The notes beneath the pieces were generated by a model that did no database searches, had not been told where the DNA came from, and saw nothing but the letters and a program-made list of their open reading frames with translations. The translations under genes and the position numbers were made by a program. Below are positions 41,354 to 51,220 of a stretch of DNA of 64,000 nucleotides, one piece after another. Every line of letters starts with the position of its first letter. Position 1 is the stretch's first letter. This stretch comes from Microcoleus vaginatus_C (GTDB lineage: Bacteria; Cyanobacteriota; Cyanobacteriia; Cyanobacteriales; Microcoleaceae), in NCBI GenBank assembly GCA_040004035.1, contig JAMPLN010000002.1; one strand, written 5' to 3'.

Positions 41354-42622
41354 ATGAATAAACAGATTGGCTACTTTATCCCTGAATTTCCCGGACAAAC
41401 TCATACTTGGATATGGAGAGAATATCAAGCAATGCTCGATCTTGGTATGAAACCTCACATGATATCAACCCGCCGTCCGCCCACTAAAGTTGTACATACT
41501 TGGGCTCAGAAAGCCCAAAGTATGACTGATTATTTGGTACCCTTTGATCTCAAAGATTTTGTTAACATTCTCATCGAACTCATCAAAGCTGGCCCGATTG
41601 CTTGGTGGCGCTGCCTCACTGTAATTGCTAATACTAAAAATATATCCTTTTCTCAAAGGTTGTACTATTTGGTATTGGTTGTTATGGGGGCTAAGCTAGC
41701 TTGGCTTGCCAGAACCCAGGGCTGGTCTCACGTCCACGTTCATTCCTGTAGCAATGCTGCTAATATTGCCCTATTTGCCTCCATACTTTCGGACATCACT
41801 TATAGTCTGGCTCTTCTCGGTCAGCTAGAAGATTTTGGGCCCAATCAAGAACAAAAATGGAAACATTCTACTTTTGCTTCTGTAATGTCTGAACAACTCC
41901 TCAACTCTGTCAAAGATGAGCTGGCAGGCTTCTTGCCAAAGGATGTGAGGGTGTCACCAGTCGGTGTAAATCTGGATGAAGTTAAGCGTGAAACTCCCTA
42001 TAGTCCTTGGCAGGAAGGCAGTCAATGCCGAATTTACACTTGCGGCCGTCTGAATATAGCGAAAGGACAAAAGTACCTGATTGAGTCAGTGAAGTTGCTT
42101 CGAGAACGAGGGTTTGACGTGCACTTGCAGATTGCTGGTGATGATGAATACGCTGGTAATGGCTACCGCAAAGAACTCGAAAAATTTATTGAACAGCAAT
42201 CAATGTCTGATTATGTTGAGCTGCTTGGTTCTGTCTCAGAAGAACGAAATCGCCAAGGTTATAAAGAGGCTCATATTTTTGTTTTACCCAGCTTGAAAGA
42301 GGGAATTTCTGTAGCGGTTATGGAAGCAATGGCTATGGAAACTCCTGTAGTAGTGACGCAGGTGGGTGGAATGGCGGAATTGATAGATAACGGTGTTGAC
42401 GGTATGCTAGTCCCGCCGGAAAATCCCGAAAAAATGGCAGAGGTCATAGCAAAATTGCTAAAGGACAAAGAATTAACATTGAGTATGATTCAGAAATCAC
42501 GACAGAAGATTGCTGCTAAATTTCACCATCGGCGTAGTGCTCAGATATTACTTCAATCCTTGGAGGAACTCAGTTCACGGGGTGAAAAGCAGGTTGAAAG
42601 CATTGCTGCGTCAAGGTTTTGA
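41354..42622 (+). CDS. glycosyltransferase, family 4 (GT-B)
   Basis: A 422-residue GT-B enzyme. The first part (GYFIPEFPGQTHTWIWREYQ) is followed by a hydrophobic segment and HVHVHSC-like pieces (WSHVHVHSCSNAANIALFAS). The C-terminal half has the GT4 signatures YTCGRLNIAKGQKYLIESVK, LQIAGDDE, LPSLKEGISVAVMEAMAME (EGISVAVMEAMA) and VVTQVGGMAELIDNGVDGML. It adds a sugar to a surface polysaccharide or lipid; donor and acceptor are unknown. It is likely to work with the upstream aminotransferase. Confidence 0.92.
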   Translation: MNKQIGYFIPEFPGQTHTWIWREYQAMLDLGMKPHMISTRRPPTKVVHTWAQKAQSMTDYLVPFDLKDFVNILIELIKAGPIAWWRCLTVIANTKNISFSQRLYYLVLVVMGAKLAWLARTQGWSHVHVHSCSNAANIALFASILSDITYSLALLGQLEDFGPNQEQKWKHSTFASVMSEQLLNSVKDELAGFLPKDVRVSPVGVNLDEVKRETPYSPWQEGSQCRIYTCGRLNIAKGQKYLIESVKLLRERGFDVHLQIAGDDEYAGNGYRKELEKFIEQQSMSDYVELLGSVSEERNRQGYKEAHIFVLPSLKEGISVAVMEAMAMETPVVVTQVGGMAELIDNGVDGMLVPPENPEKMAEVIAKLLKDKELTLSMIQKSRQKIAAKFHHRRSAQILLQSLEELSSRGEKQVESIAASRF

Positions 42623-43038
42623 GTTAAATGACCAAGCGAAAATATCTTCGCGGGCATGAGTCAATAAAAGAGACTGGCGATCGTAGAGAATCAGGTTCAA
42701 GCCTATCTCGGACGATCTTATGAGTCAATAAGCCTGTCCAGAATCCGCTATCTTTTTTGAGGTTCAGGGGATTAAATACTTTTACCATCAAGGTAAGATA
42801 GGCGTTGTCGCTCCGTCAAGGAACTCAGCTCATTTTTTTAAGATTGAACACGGTGATTTTTTTGAGTAGGTATCGATAACGTCCTAGCTCCTGAATAGAA
42901 GGAGCTAGGATATCTATGATTCATTCTACAACGCCCTTTGTTCTGAAAAATCGTGAAATTAACGCCGTGTTTCAAGTTGGTTTTAAACATGGGGCGATGG
43001 GAAGGTACTATCGGTTACAGCATTGGGCTTGGCTGCTC
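42623..43038. other. gap after the glycosyltransferase
   Basis: There is no gene. It contains a strong hairpin at 42882-42910. The stretch AAGCCTGTCCAGAATCCG near 42729 recurs in similar form near 62915, which suggests a dispersed element. Confidence 0.6.
42882..42910. terminator. 11-bp hairpin, possible terminator
   Basis: TCCTAGCTCCT (42882-42892) pairs perfectly with AGGAGCTAGGA (42900-42910). No T run follows, so termination is unsure. It stands 260 bases past the glycosyltransferase. Confidence 0.45.
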
Positions 43039-43263
43039 TCAGTAAGCCAAAGTTTCTAAAGTTTCCCGCAGATAGGAACGAACCTGCTGATCGATGGTGG
43101 CATTTTGCTGCTGACGCTCAAAATTGAGTTCTAGCTGCCACCGTTGAAATCCTGAACTTGCGCCGATCGCGGATTTGAGACTGCCCCAGATTTCAGAATC
43201 TTGGCACAGCTCGATCGGCTCTCCGGCTTGAGGTTCTTCTGCGAGCGGTAGATAATTCGCCAT
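43039..43263 (-). CDS. small conserved hypothetical protein
   Basis: 74 residues from ATG 43263 (MANYLPLAEEPQAGEPIELC), with AGAGG upstream. It is hydrophilic, with a C-terminal helix (WQLELNFERQQQNATIDQQV RSYLRETLETLAY). I recognise no family. It is convergent with the glycosyltransferase gene and isolated. A longer in-frame start lacks a site. Confidence 0.6.
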   Translation of the reverse strand: MANYLPLAEEPQAGEPIELCQDSEIWGSLKSAIGASSGFQRWQLELNFERQQQNATIDQQVRSYLRETLETLAY

Positions 43264-43504
43264 ATTCTTATACCTCTGTTTTAATCCCCTGTAAGGATTG
43301 AAAGCTGACCTTGACACTCTCTATTATAGATTCTTCTCTCCAGATAGCCAATATAAAATATCCACAACCTGCGATTGAAAATTAAATATTAAGACTATTA
43401 ATAATCTCTATCTAAGGATGGGCCTTATCTATTTTTTTTACAGCATACATCTGTACAAATTAAAGTAGCTTAAACTACAATTGTCCCCCTCTTAATTTTT
43501 TATT

Positions 43505-44245
43505 TCACTTTTTTTCGATCGACTCTTCGGGTAGAGATGTAACGCTGTTGGTGTCAGCAGGTTGGGGGTTGACAATACTGACGGCTGACGAATTACCTAT
43601 GGCTGATGCTGGCCCAATTGACTCTGCGGGTGCAGCCACAGCCGCAGTTGTCTCGGCTGCCAAGGCCGGCAAAAGTCGATCGACTTGCCAAGGTGCGATC
43701 GTAAAATCCTGCCGAATTTTTTCTAAAACATGAGGCTTTGTCGCTGCAAATTCTGATTCCGGCGTCAGCAAAACCGCCATGACACTAGCAGACACCTGCA
43801 AAAACAAATTGCTAGCTAAAAAAGCAGCAACTGCCAACAACAATCCAGCCCACCGCCAGGAAGGAGGAAAGGGAGCCACCGAAGCTGCCAGAGGAGCCAA
43901 TCGGTAGAGTTGCCACAAAATTACTGCCAGCAAAACAGCGACAAAAAGAGCAATTCCTTGATTTAACTTTGTTTTAAACCGAGTTAAAATCTGCTGCTGC
44001 ACAGAAGTTAAATTCTGCGGTTTTACCGCCACAACTAAAATACTAAAAATGTAAAAAGGGCGGAACCACTGCATCCACAGCACAGGAACAATACCTGCTA
44101 CAGCCACTAAAAACATTTCTAACCAGACAGGAAGCAGGGGAGAACCCACTGCGAGTCCCAGCAAGCACAGTCCCAGGAATATCGGCAGTGTAGCCGCCCC
44201 AGAAAGGTGAATCCACAAAAAAGGATCTGACCAAAAAGAACGCAC
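43505..44245 (-). CDS. low-complexity tail membrane protein
   Basis: A 246-residue protein. Four or five membrane segments are visible (WIHLSGAATLPIFLGLCLLG, PLLPVWLEMFLVAVAGIVPV, ALFVAVLLAVILWQLYRL, WRWAGLLLAVAAFLASNLFL), with the N-terminus MRSFWSDPFLWIHLSGA typical of this cyanobacterial family. The C-terminal 45 residues are Ala/Ser/Pro-rich low complexity. The function is unknown. It is transcribed after infB in the same direction with a 420-base gap, so probably a separate unit. Confidence 0.82.
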   Translation of the reverse strand: MRSFWSDPFLWIHLSGAATLPIFLGLCLLGLAVGSPLLPVWLEMFLVAVAGIVPVLWMQWFRPFYIFSILVVAVKPQNLTSVQQQILTRFKTKLNQGIALFVAVLLAVILWQLYRLAPLAASVAPFPPSWRWAGLLLAVAAFLASNLFLQVSASVMAVLLTPESEFAATKPHVLEKIRQDFTIAPWQVDRLLPALAAETTAAVAAPAESIGPASAIGNSSAVSIVNPQPADTNSVTSLPEESIEKK

Positions 44246-44665
44246 TTTAAATAATTATGAGTTATGAGTTATGAGTTTTGAATTTTGAGAGTCTGGGACG
44301 CACTCTTGACCCAGAAACCCGGTGCTAAGAGTACATTTCTAGCGGTCAAACCGAGCATTTTGAGAGGAAACTCGGTTGCTTTGCGTAAGTCTTATTTTAG
44401 TTTGAAATTTTGAATTTTCCGCAACAGCCAAAACGATTAGGACGTTGTTAATTGCTAACATCTTTGCTTTTATTGCTTGTTCATTCTTTCCGAGATAACT
44501 AAAACCTTTTTCCTTCTTGCTTCTTCCTTCTGCTATAAGTTAAAAACAAAAGTTGCGAGTGATGAGTTTGGGAGTATTGAGTGAAGAGAAGAGTGGCGAG
44601 CGATCGGCAATTTGGTTGCGATCGCTCAAAAAATTCTCTTCCCACTCAACACTCACAACTCAAAA
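44246..44665. other. gap after infB
   Basis: No gene. It contains GAGTTAT/GAGTTTT heptamer repeats, a degenerate copy of the AGAAACCCGG palindrome near 44309 and a HIP1 site. No clear terminator of infB was found. Confidence 0.6.
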
Positions 44666-47600
44666 CTATTGAGAGAGAGTCCGGCGCTTAGTAACCATCC
44701 GGTAGGCTTCAATCATATCGCCATCCGCCCAGTCGCTAAACCCGCTCAAGGAAATGCCGCATTCAAAGCCAGCATTGACTTCCTTGGCATCTTCCTTCAT
44801 CCGTTTTAGGGAGTCGAGGACACCTTCGTAAACGACATTGTTGCCCCGGCGCACCCGCACCTTACAGTTACGGATGACTTTGCCAGAGAGCACCATACAT
44901 CCAGCCACAGCCCCGCGACCGATCGCAAAGACAGCGCGGACTTCGACTTGACCCAAAGGTTCTTCCACCAATTCGGGTTCCAGCAGGCCTTCCATCGCCC
45001 CTTGAATATCATCCAAGAGGTTGTAGATGATGCTGTATTCCCGCACGTCAACCCCCGCTTGGTCAGCCGCGAGGCGAGCGTCGGTGGCGAGAGTAGTATT
45101 GAACCCGATAATTACAGCATTACTGGCTGCAGCGAGGTCAATATCCGTTTCTGTAATTTCCCCAGGAGCAGATAGCAGCAGTCGGAGTTGAACTTCTTTT
45201 TGAGGAAGTTGAGTCAGAGCGCCGACAATTGCTTCGAGGGAGCCTTGGACATCTGCCTTCAAGATCAAGTTGAGTTCCTTGAGAACGCCTTCCTTAGCTT
45301 GTTGAGAGAAGCCGCTGAGGCTGATACGGCCGCCTTGCAGCAGGCGGGAATCTCGTTGAGAGGTAGCTCTTCCAGAGGCGATCGCCGCAGCTTCTTTTTC
45401 GTTTGCGAAGACATCAAACTCGTCTCCGGCGCGAGGAACTTCCCGCAGCCCCAGCACTTCCACCGCGAAGGATGGAGTTGCTTGCTCTACGCGATCGCCC
45501 CGGTCATCGATCATGGCGCGCACCTTGCCCAAAGCCGAGCCTGCGACCACAATATCGCCCACTCGCAGAGTACCGTTCTGCACCAGCAGAGTTGCCACAG
45601 GTCCCCTTGCCTTGTCGAGGTGAGCTTCAATCACAGTACCCTTAGCCGATCGGTGCGGGTTGGCGTTGAGGTCTTCCATTTCCGCCACTGTCAGAATCAT
45701 TTCCAACAGCGTATCCAGATTTTCGCCTCGGATCGCGCTGACTGGAACCATCGTGATATCGCCGCCCCAGTCATCTGCCACCAAGCCGTACTCAGTAAGC
45801 TCTTGCTTCACCCGTTCCGGCTGAGCACCCTCCTTGTCAACTTTATTGATAGCCACGACAATTGGCACTTTCGCCGCTTTCGCGTGGCTGATCGCTTCAA
45901 TTGTCTGGGGTCGCACGCCGTCGTCCGCCGCCACCACCAAGATGGCGATGTCCGTAACCCGTGTTCCCCGAGCCCGCATCGCTGTAAAGGCTTCGTGGCC
46001 GGGCGTATCCAAAAATACCACCTGCTGGCTCTTGCCTTCGTGTTCCACATCTACGTGGTAAGCACCGATGTGCTGGGTAATGCCCCCAGCTTCTCCCTGA
46101 GCCACCTTGGTTTTGCGGATCGAGTCGAGCAAGGTAGTTTTACCGTGATCCACGTGACCCATAATCGTTACTACTGGCGGACGGCGTTCGAGGTATTCCA
46201 AATCCGCTTCGTCCAGCATCTCGATCACTTTGATAGCTGGCGCTACTTTTTCTGGGGTTTCCACCTCTACGCCCATTTCTTCGGCTACCATCCTCACCGC
46301 TGGAATGTCCAGGGTTTCGGTAATATTTACCGCAATTCCTTTAGAGAAAAGCCGCTTAATAATTTCGGTTTCGGGAACAGCCAGAGTAATTGCTAGTTCT
46401 TGAACGGTCATCGGCCTGCTCAGCAGCAGTTTTTCTGGACGTTCTACCTTAGCTTCGGCTGTTTTGCCCCGGTTGCCGCGTCCCCCGCTGGAACCTGAAG
46501 AAGAACTTTTATCGTGAGAAGGGCCTGGTCTCTTATTTTTTCCGCTGCTTCCGGGTGCGCCCGGAGTTGGTGTTGACTTGGGTGCTGCTTGTCCCTTCGC
46601 TTTAGCTGGGCGGGCTAGGGACAGGCTGACCGTGACTGGTGCTGGCAGATCCAAGCCGTTTTCTAAGTCATCGTCATCCTCATCTATTGGTTTGAGGCGA
46701 GAACGTTTTGCCTTAACTGCCTTGGCAGCTTTGGCAGCATCTGAGTTTTCGTCATCATCTTCTTCCCAAATGACCGATGTCTTTTTGGCAGGACGAGGGA
46801 GGGAGGGCCTTTCGAGGAGAGGAATCTCCAGCAACGGCGTATTATCTTCTTCATTGTCATCCGTGTCATCCCCTAGGGCTCCGGTGTCACCGCCGCGGCT
46901 ACGCAGCCCGGTAGCTGACGTTGCGGGGGCAAGGCTCCGGCGCGGGCCACCGGGCTGGGGTCGAGCGGCCAGTGGAGTTTTTACTGGGCCACCAGCGCCT
47001 TCCCGGCGCGGTCTTTGCGCGTCGCGAGATTCGGTAGGAGCTCCTGGTGCAGGTCTGCTGGGGCGGCTCGGTTTAGCCGGCGCTTCCAGAGTTTCTGACT
47101 GTTCTGATTGCTCTTGCTCGGTTCTTGCAAGTTTGAGTACCGGCTTGTTTCCCAGATTTTGTGGGGTACGGCTAGCCGACTCGGACGCCCCTCTGACTGG
47201 CGGCGACGTGAGTTTAGCCGAAGGCGCGGGAGGGGCGATCGGGGGTTGCGGGGTGCGTTCTGGAGCCTTTTCCGACGGCGGTTGAGGTGCCGCAGGTGCC
47301 TGAGCCTGGGCGGTGGTTTCCGGGGCGATCGCACCTACATTTTCCGACACTGTTTCTGAGGGAGCCGCCGAGACTGCGACATTTGGCTTCGACAGTACAG
47401 GTCTATTGATATTCGGTTTAGCTGGAGGCTGGAGCTGTTGAGCTGCAGGCGACTTGGGAGGAGTTGCCACGGTTGCCGCGGGCTGGTTTTTGTTCTCCTC
47501 GTTGCCTGCAGGCTGGGAGGAAGCACCAGCCTGCCGTACTTTTGGACTGCGTATTTCTAAAATTTGCTGCTTTTTTTGTTGGTCGTTAGGGTGAGGGCCA

Positions 47601-47836
47601 GATTCTCTAGATGGCGCTGCTGCTCTTTCGGGTGGAGCTGGCTTGCCGGGGGAAGAGTGGCTACTGGCTACGTATTTTTCCGCCGTTTTGCGAATGCGCT
47701 CTGCTTCGGATTCTGTAATTGTGCTGCTGTGGCTCTTGACTGAAATATTGAGCCGCTCGCATACTGCCAAGATGTCTTTATTATCCAAATTTAGTTCCCG
47801 TGATAATTCGTAAATTCTTACTTTGCCGTTGTTCAT
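44666..47836 (-). CDS. infB: translation initiation factor IF-2
   Basis: 1056 residues from ATG 47836 (MNNGKVRIYELSRELNLDNK); an upstream ATG adds eight unlikely residues. An IF-2 N-terminal domain is followed by a ~400-residue Pro/Ala/Ser-rich, charged linker, longer than in many bacteria and typical of cyanobacteria. A second IF2_N domain follows near 440. The GTPase has G1 GHVDHGKTT (near 550), G3 DTPGH, G4 NKVD and the C-terminal domains II-IV. It brings fMet-tRNA to the ribosome. It is the last gene of the rimP-nusA-ylxR-infB block. A 402-codon frame on the plus strand opposite it is a shadow. Confidence 0.97.
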   Translation of the reverse strand: MNNGKVRIYELSRELNLDNKDILAVCERLNISVKSHSSTITESEAERIRKTAEKYVASSHSSPGKPAPPERAAAPSRESGPHPNDQQKKQQILEIRSPKVRQAGASSQPAGNEENKNQPAATVATPPKSPAAQQLQPPAKPNINRPVLSKPNVAVSAAPSETVSENVGAIAPETTAQAQAPAAPQPPSEKAPERTPQPPIAPPAPSAKLTSPPVRGASESASRTPQNLGNKPVLKLARTEQEQSEQSETLEAPAKPSRPSRPAPGAPTESRDAQRPRREGAGGPVKTPLAARPQPGGPRRSLAPATSATGLRSRGGDTGALGDDTDDNEEDNTPLLEIPLLERPSLPRPAKKTSVIWEEDDDENSDAAKAAKAVKAKRSRLKPIDEDDDDLENGLDLPAPVTVSLSLARPAKAKGQAAPKSTPTPGAPGSSGKNKRPGPSHDKSSSSGSSGGRGNRGKTAEAKVERPEKLLLSRPMTVQELAITLAVPETEIIKRLFSKGIAVNITETLDIPAVRMVAEEMGVEVETPEKVAPAIKVIEMLDEADLEYLERRPPVVTIMGHVDHGKTTLLDSIRKTKVAQGEAGGITQHIGAYHVDVEHEGKSQQVVFLDTPGHEAFTAMRARGTRVTDIAILVVAADDGVRPQTIEAISHAKAAKVPIVVAINKVDKEGAQPERVKQELTEYGLVADDWGGDITMVPVSAIRGENLDTLLEMILTVAEMEDLNANPHRSAKGTVIEAHLDKARGPVATLLVQNGTLRVGDIVVAGSALGKVRAMIDDRGDRVEQATPSFAVEVLGLREVPRAGDEFDVFANEKEAAAIASGRATSQRDSRLLQGGRISLSGFSQQAKEGVLKELNLILKADVQGSLEAIVGALTQLPQKEVQLRLLLSAPGEITETDIDLAAASNAVIIGFNTTLATDARLAADQAGVDVREYSIIYNLLDDIQGAMEGLLEPELVEEPLGQVEVRAVFAIGRGAVAGCMVLSGKVIRNCKVRVRRGNNVVYEGVLDSLKRMKEDAKEVNAGFECGISLSGFSDWADGDMIEAYRMVTKRRTLSQ

Positions 47837-48219
47837 CCACTCTGCCCTCTTTTGTGCCAACCAGTTTTTACATTGTGATTTTTTGTTCTAATGACGACAT
47901 CATTCGGTGTGATTGATTCAGTGTCAGGAATCGGGGTTGCGGTACTCTCTCAGCAATTTTATCTAGAAAGATGCAACTCGCTGAAGTCTGCGGTTGAAGA
48001 ATTCTCAAGTCTGTTTGGCAACTTGGAACTCCGAAGTCTGAGTTTTGGCAAAACCCACTCTCTCAAGCTTCAAAGTTTGCCTTTCCACCTTGAGGATACC
48101 TCTGCTAGTACCCTACCCTTATCTAATCTGACACAAATCTTTCCAGACTGGTGGGCAGATCGGATTGGGGTTTTATAGCTGGCGCTACCGGTAATTACTG
48201 GTAGGGCTGCCAAGAGGGT
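47837..48219. other. infB-ylxR gap
   Basis: No gene is supported; a 95-codon plus-strand frame is opposite to the operon direction. A weak inverted repeat CTACCGGT / ACTGGTAG lies at 48193-48211. Some cyanobacteria have longer leaders before infB; no specific element is seen. Confidence 0.5.
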
Positions 48220-48534
48220 TTATACAGTCGATGCCGAACTATTGTCGGTTTTTCGTCCGGGTGAGCCAGAGTAAGATGTACAGTCAGATGTGGCTAAACG
48301 CTGCCAAAGTGTTTGGTACAGTTCGTCAGACACAGGCGCTTTGAGCGATCGCCCAAGTCGATTTTTTTTCTGAGCTGCTTTGAGGCATTCTGCTTCCCGA
48401 CAAAGGTAAGCAGAACGGCCCATGCCACGATCTAATTGTACCTGATGAGAAGGATAGAGCCTGACTACTCGCCAAAAAGCTTCCTTTGGAGCTATTTTTC
48501 GACAACTTGCACAGCACCGGTAGTTCGGTTTCAT
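48220..48534 (-). CDS. ylxR: YlxR family RNA-binding protein
   Basis: 104 residues from ATG 48534 (MKPNYRCCASCRKIAPKEAF), a start that matches the family; an upstream start adds 32 unlikely residues. YlxR motifs are RCCASCRKIAPKEAFWRVVR and GMGRSAYLCREAECLKAAQK. In cyanobacteria and other bacteria it sits between nusA and infB and may bind RNA or nucleoid-associated RNase P. The C-terminal tail (SGSPGRKTDNSSASTV) is not conserved. Confidence 0.9.
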   Translation of the reverse strand: MKPNYRCCASCRKIAPKEAFWRVVRLYPSHQVQLDRGMGRSAYLCREAECLKAAQKKNRLGRSLKAPVSDELYQTLWQRLATSDCTSYSGSPGRKTDNSSASTV

Positions 48535-48794
48535 TTCTTGTGAGAGGGGGAGTAGGGGACAAATCCTCCTTGTCTCGCGAAGATAGAAAATCTTATGACA
48601 AGGAGTCAGAAGACAGAATTCAGTATTCAAAATACGCCATGCCCCAAGTCAGGGGCAAGGGTCACGGAAAGAATTTTTTCGGCTCCACGATTAAAATCGG
48701 AGGCTTTAAACCTCGATTCTCCTCTCCATCCTGTCGCACAGAACCCATTCTGGATTCTGAATTCTGAATTCTTCTTCGGTAAATGTCACAGTTT

Positions 48795-50081
48795 TTAGAC
48801 TGCCGCTTCGGTTTCCTCCGTGGCGGCTGCCTCCTCTTCCTCAAATTCTGCGGTTTCCTCGTCGTAATCGCCTGCTTCGTCTGCGTCGTCGTAGTCGTCT
48901 GCTAGTTCTTCGAGCCTAGTTGCTTCTGCTGCCAATTTGCTGTCTTCGGCGGCGCGATCGTACTTAGCAATATCTTTGATATCGATTTTCCAACCGGTTA
49001 GGCGAGCTGCGAGGCGGACATTCTGACCTTCTTTGCCAATGGCAAGACTCAGTTGGTCTTCAGCGACCAAAATGTGAGCTCTCCTGCCTTCTGGAGCAAC
49101 TAAACGCACTTCATCTACTCTAGCGGGACTCAGAGCGTTAGCAATATAAGTTGCCGGGTCGGGAGACCAGCGGATCACGTCGATTTTTTCGCCGCGCAAT
49201 TCGTTGACTACTACCTGAATCCGCGATCCCCGCGCTCCGATGCAAGCTCCTACAGGGTCTACGTCGCGATCGAGAGTATCAACTGCTATTTTAGTCCGGG
49301 GGCCGACGTGCCGGGATGGCGGATTTGCCTCCCTGGCCACGGCGACAATCCTCACCACCCCGTCTTCTATTTCTGGTACTTCGTTAGCAAACAGGTACAC
49401 CACCAAACCTGCGTCTGCTCTAGAAACAAGTAACTGCGGCCCTCTAGTAGAGCCTTCGCCTACTTTTTTGAGATAAACCTTGAATGTAGCGTTTGCCCGG
49501 TAATTGTCGTTGGGCAACTGTTCGCGCTTAGGGAGTTCGGCATCTACTTCGGGCTGACCGAAGCTGCTGGTGACTGCTAAAATCACCGACTGCCTCTCAA
49601 ACCTGAGCACTCTTGCTTGAAGAACGGTTTCTTCTAAATCTTTAAACTCTTCTTGAATCATTTTGCGCTGTTGGTCGCGCAGTTTTTGAGCGAGAACTTG
49701 TTTGGTCTGGATCGCGGCCATGCGACCAAATTCTTTTTGATTTGGTGTTACGTCTACGAGCACGATGCTCCCAGGCTGAGCTTCCGTGGCTACTTCTTGC
49801 ACTTCCGTAAGTGAGATTTCGTGATCGGGATTGATGACTTCTTCGACAATAGTTTTGTTGGCTAAAACGCGGAAACCTTCTTGTTCTGCGTCGAGTTCTA
49901 CATCAAAGTTGTCGAAGTATTCTTCACTGAAGTGATCGAGTTTTTGGGTACGGCGGTAGCGTTCGTATCCTTTGAGCAGGGCTTCTCGCAAGGCTGCTTG
50001 GACGGCGTGTTTGGGTAAATTGCGTTCTTTGCTAATACCTTCGACCATTTCTTTTAGTCCGGGCAGGGGAACCATTGACAT
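48795..50081 (-). CDS. nusA: transcription termination/antitermination factor NusA
   Basis: 428 residues from ATG 50081 (MSMVPLPGLKEMVEGISKER), with AAAGGAGTG about 7 bases upstream. The N-terminal RNA-polymerase-binding domain is followed by an S1 domain (about 130-200) and two KH domains (RVDEVRLVAPEGRRAHILVA; LSLAIGKEGQNVRLAARLTG). The C-terminal 50 residues are an acidic Glu/Asp tail (YDDADEAGDYDEETAEFEEE) instead of the two acidic repeats of E. coli NusA. It controls pausing and antitermination. Confidence 0.97.
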   Translation of the reverse strand: MSMVPLPGLKEMVEGISKERNLPKHAVQAALREALLKGYERYRRTQKLDHFSEEYFDNFDVELDAEQEGFRVLANKTIVEEVINPDHEISLTEVQEVATEAQPGSIVLVDVTPNQKEFGRMAAIQTKQVLAQKLRDQQRKMIQEEFKDLEETVLQARVLRFERQSVILAVTSSFGQPEVDAELPKREQLPNDNYRANATFKVYLKKVGEGSTRGPQLLVSRADAGLVVYLFANEVPEIEDGVVRIVAVAREANPPSRHVGPRTKIAVDTLDRDVDPVGACIGARGSRIQVVVNELRGEKIDVIRWSPDPATYIANALSPARVDEVRLVAPEGRRAHILVAEDQLSLAIGKEGQNVRLAARLTGWKIDIKDIAKYDRAAEDSKLAAEATRLEELADDYDDADEAGDYDEETAEFEEEEAAATEETEAAV

Positions 50082-50311
50082 ATAAAACACTCCTTTTTTG
50101 CTGTGGTAATAAGTAACTGGTAATCGGTAATTGGTACTGGGAAATTTTCAAGCAGAAGTGATGACAGAGGAGTGATGAGTTACTGAATAGGATTAGGAGA
50201 ACTAGGTGCTGTAACAATTTATTTGTTATTCCTATTCAACCCGCTGCTACAGATATGATTGTTAAAAATTAACTCGCAGCCAAGCGTTTTCAGCTTGCTG
50301 CGAGGCAATCT

Positions 50312-50351
50312 CAAAACTCAAAACTCAAAACTCAAAACTCAAAACTCAAAA
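50312..50351. repeat. CAAAACT tandem heptamers
   Basis: Five to six units of CAAAACT sit just 3' of the rimP stop, between rimP and nusA; an STRR-type repeat inside the operon spacer. Confidence 0.9.
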
Positions 50352-50358
50352 TTTCCCT

Positions 50359-50826
50359 TTACATCTTTTTTCCTTCGTCTAGTTCAACTTGGACAATCTG
50401 AGGGCGGGGAATTTTAACCTGTCGCCCTTTTTGATTGAGATAAACCGCTGTTTCATCCCGGCCCAGGAGTAGTCCTTTCCACTCTTTGATTCGCGAGTCC
50501 GGTTCGGTGGTTTTGGCTGTCACGGGGAAACCTTTAAAGGTAATGAATTCTCGATCGCTGCTGAGCAATCGGGATATTCCGGGACTGGAAATCTCTAGCA
50601 CGTAGGCATCGGGTATGATGTCGGCTGCGTCCAACTCAGCATCGAGGGCTGTGCTCATGCGCTCGCAGTCGGCTAAACCAGTGTCTTGTTGGAGGTTGCG
50701 GATGTCTACCCGCAAGACGGGAGGATTTTGGTTGGTGTGAAACACTGCTCCCACTACTTCCAATCCCAGTGTTTCCGCAACGGGGGTAGCTAAGTCTATG
50801 ATTTGTGGGATTAGGGGATGAGTCAT
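50359..50826 (-). CDS. rimP: ribosome maturation factor RimP
   Basis: A 155-residue protein of the RimP family: an N-terminal domain (LIPQIIDLATPVAETLGLEV), the segment RVDIRNLQQDTGLADCERMS, and a C-terminal SH3-like domain (YVLEISSPGISRLLSSDREF; VYLNQKGRQVKIPRPQIVQV). It helps 30S ribosome assembly and is the usual first gene of the rimP-nusA operon. The length (about 150-160) is normal. A 700-base gap before it may hold the operon promoter. Confidence 0.96.
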   Translation of the reverse strand: MTHPLIPQIIDLATPVAETLGLEVVGAVFHTNQNPPVLRVDIRNLQQDTGLADCERMSTALDAELDAADIIPDAYVLEISSPGISRLLSSDREFITFKGFPVTAKTTEPDSRIKEWKGLLLGRDETAVYLNQKGRQVKIPRPQIVQVELDEGKKM

Positions 50827-51052
50827 ATCGAATACTTCAGTTAAAACTCCTAAACTCGGACACGGGCAAGGAAAAATTTGGTGTTGAGATTGCTTGGCTT
50901 TGAGGTGGTTTGATTAGGTGGCTGCGACTTTCGTCTTCAACTTTGGGACTTACCCAACATCCCAGCAGGGGATCTCAAGCGGGGGGGTACCCCTACTAAA
51001 TCAGTCCTCAACTTGCAAGTCAGACGCCCTGAGCTCTTTTCCTGCGACTAAT

Positions 51053-51080
51053 GCAACAAAAAAAGTGGGCTTGACCCACT
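51053..51080 (-). terminator. Rho-independent terminator of the minus-strand unit
   Basis: On the minus strand AGTGGG (51075-51080) pairs with CCCACT (51064-51069) around TCAAG, followed by TTTTTTGTTG. It ends the transcript coming from the kinase pair (51538-55751) and the moaD-like relic. Confidence 0.85.
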
Positions 51081-51220
51081 CCTAGGTAAAACAATTTCTT
51101 CCAAGAAGTTTGAGGACTTCTTCTGATCGAAGGGAGGCCTCTGTTCTCAGTTTAGCTCGATCGCCCGCCCGGTGACAAACCGATCGCCCTCGTGGGACTG
51201 TCCGAGGGCAGAAGAGGAGA

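Noticed and set aside
45188..46396. 402-codon open frame on the plus strand
   Set aside because: It lies entirely opposite infB, whose GTPase motifs are certain; the frame is a by-product of G/C-rich codon use.
46578..47285. 235-codon plus-strand frame opposite the infB linker
   Set aside because: Shadow of the Pro/Ala-rich linker; no recognisable domain.
47891..48178. 95-codon plus-strand frame between infB and ylxR
   Set aside because: It is in the spacer opposite a conserved operon, without ribosome-binding site or recognisable sequence.
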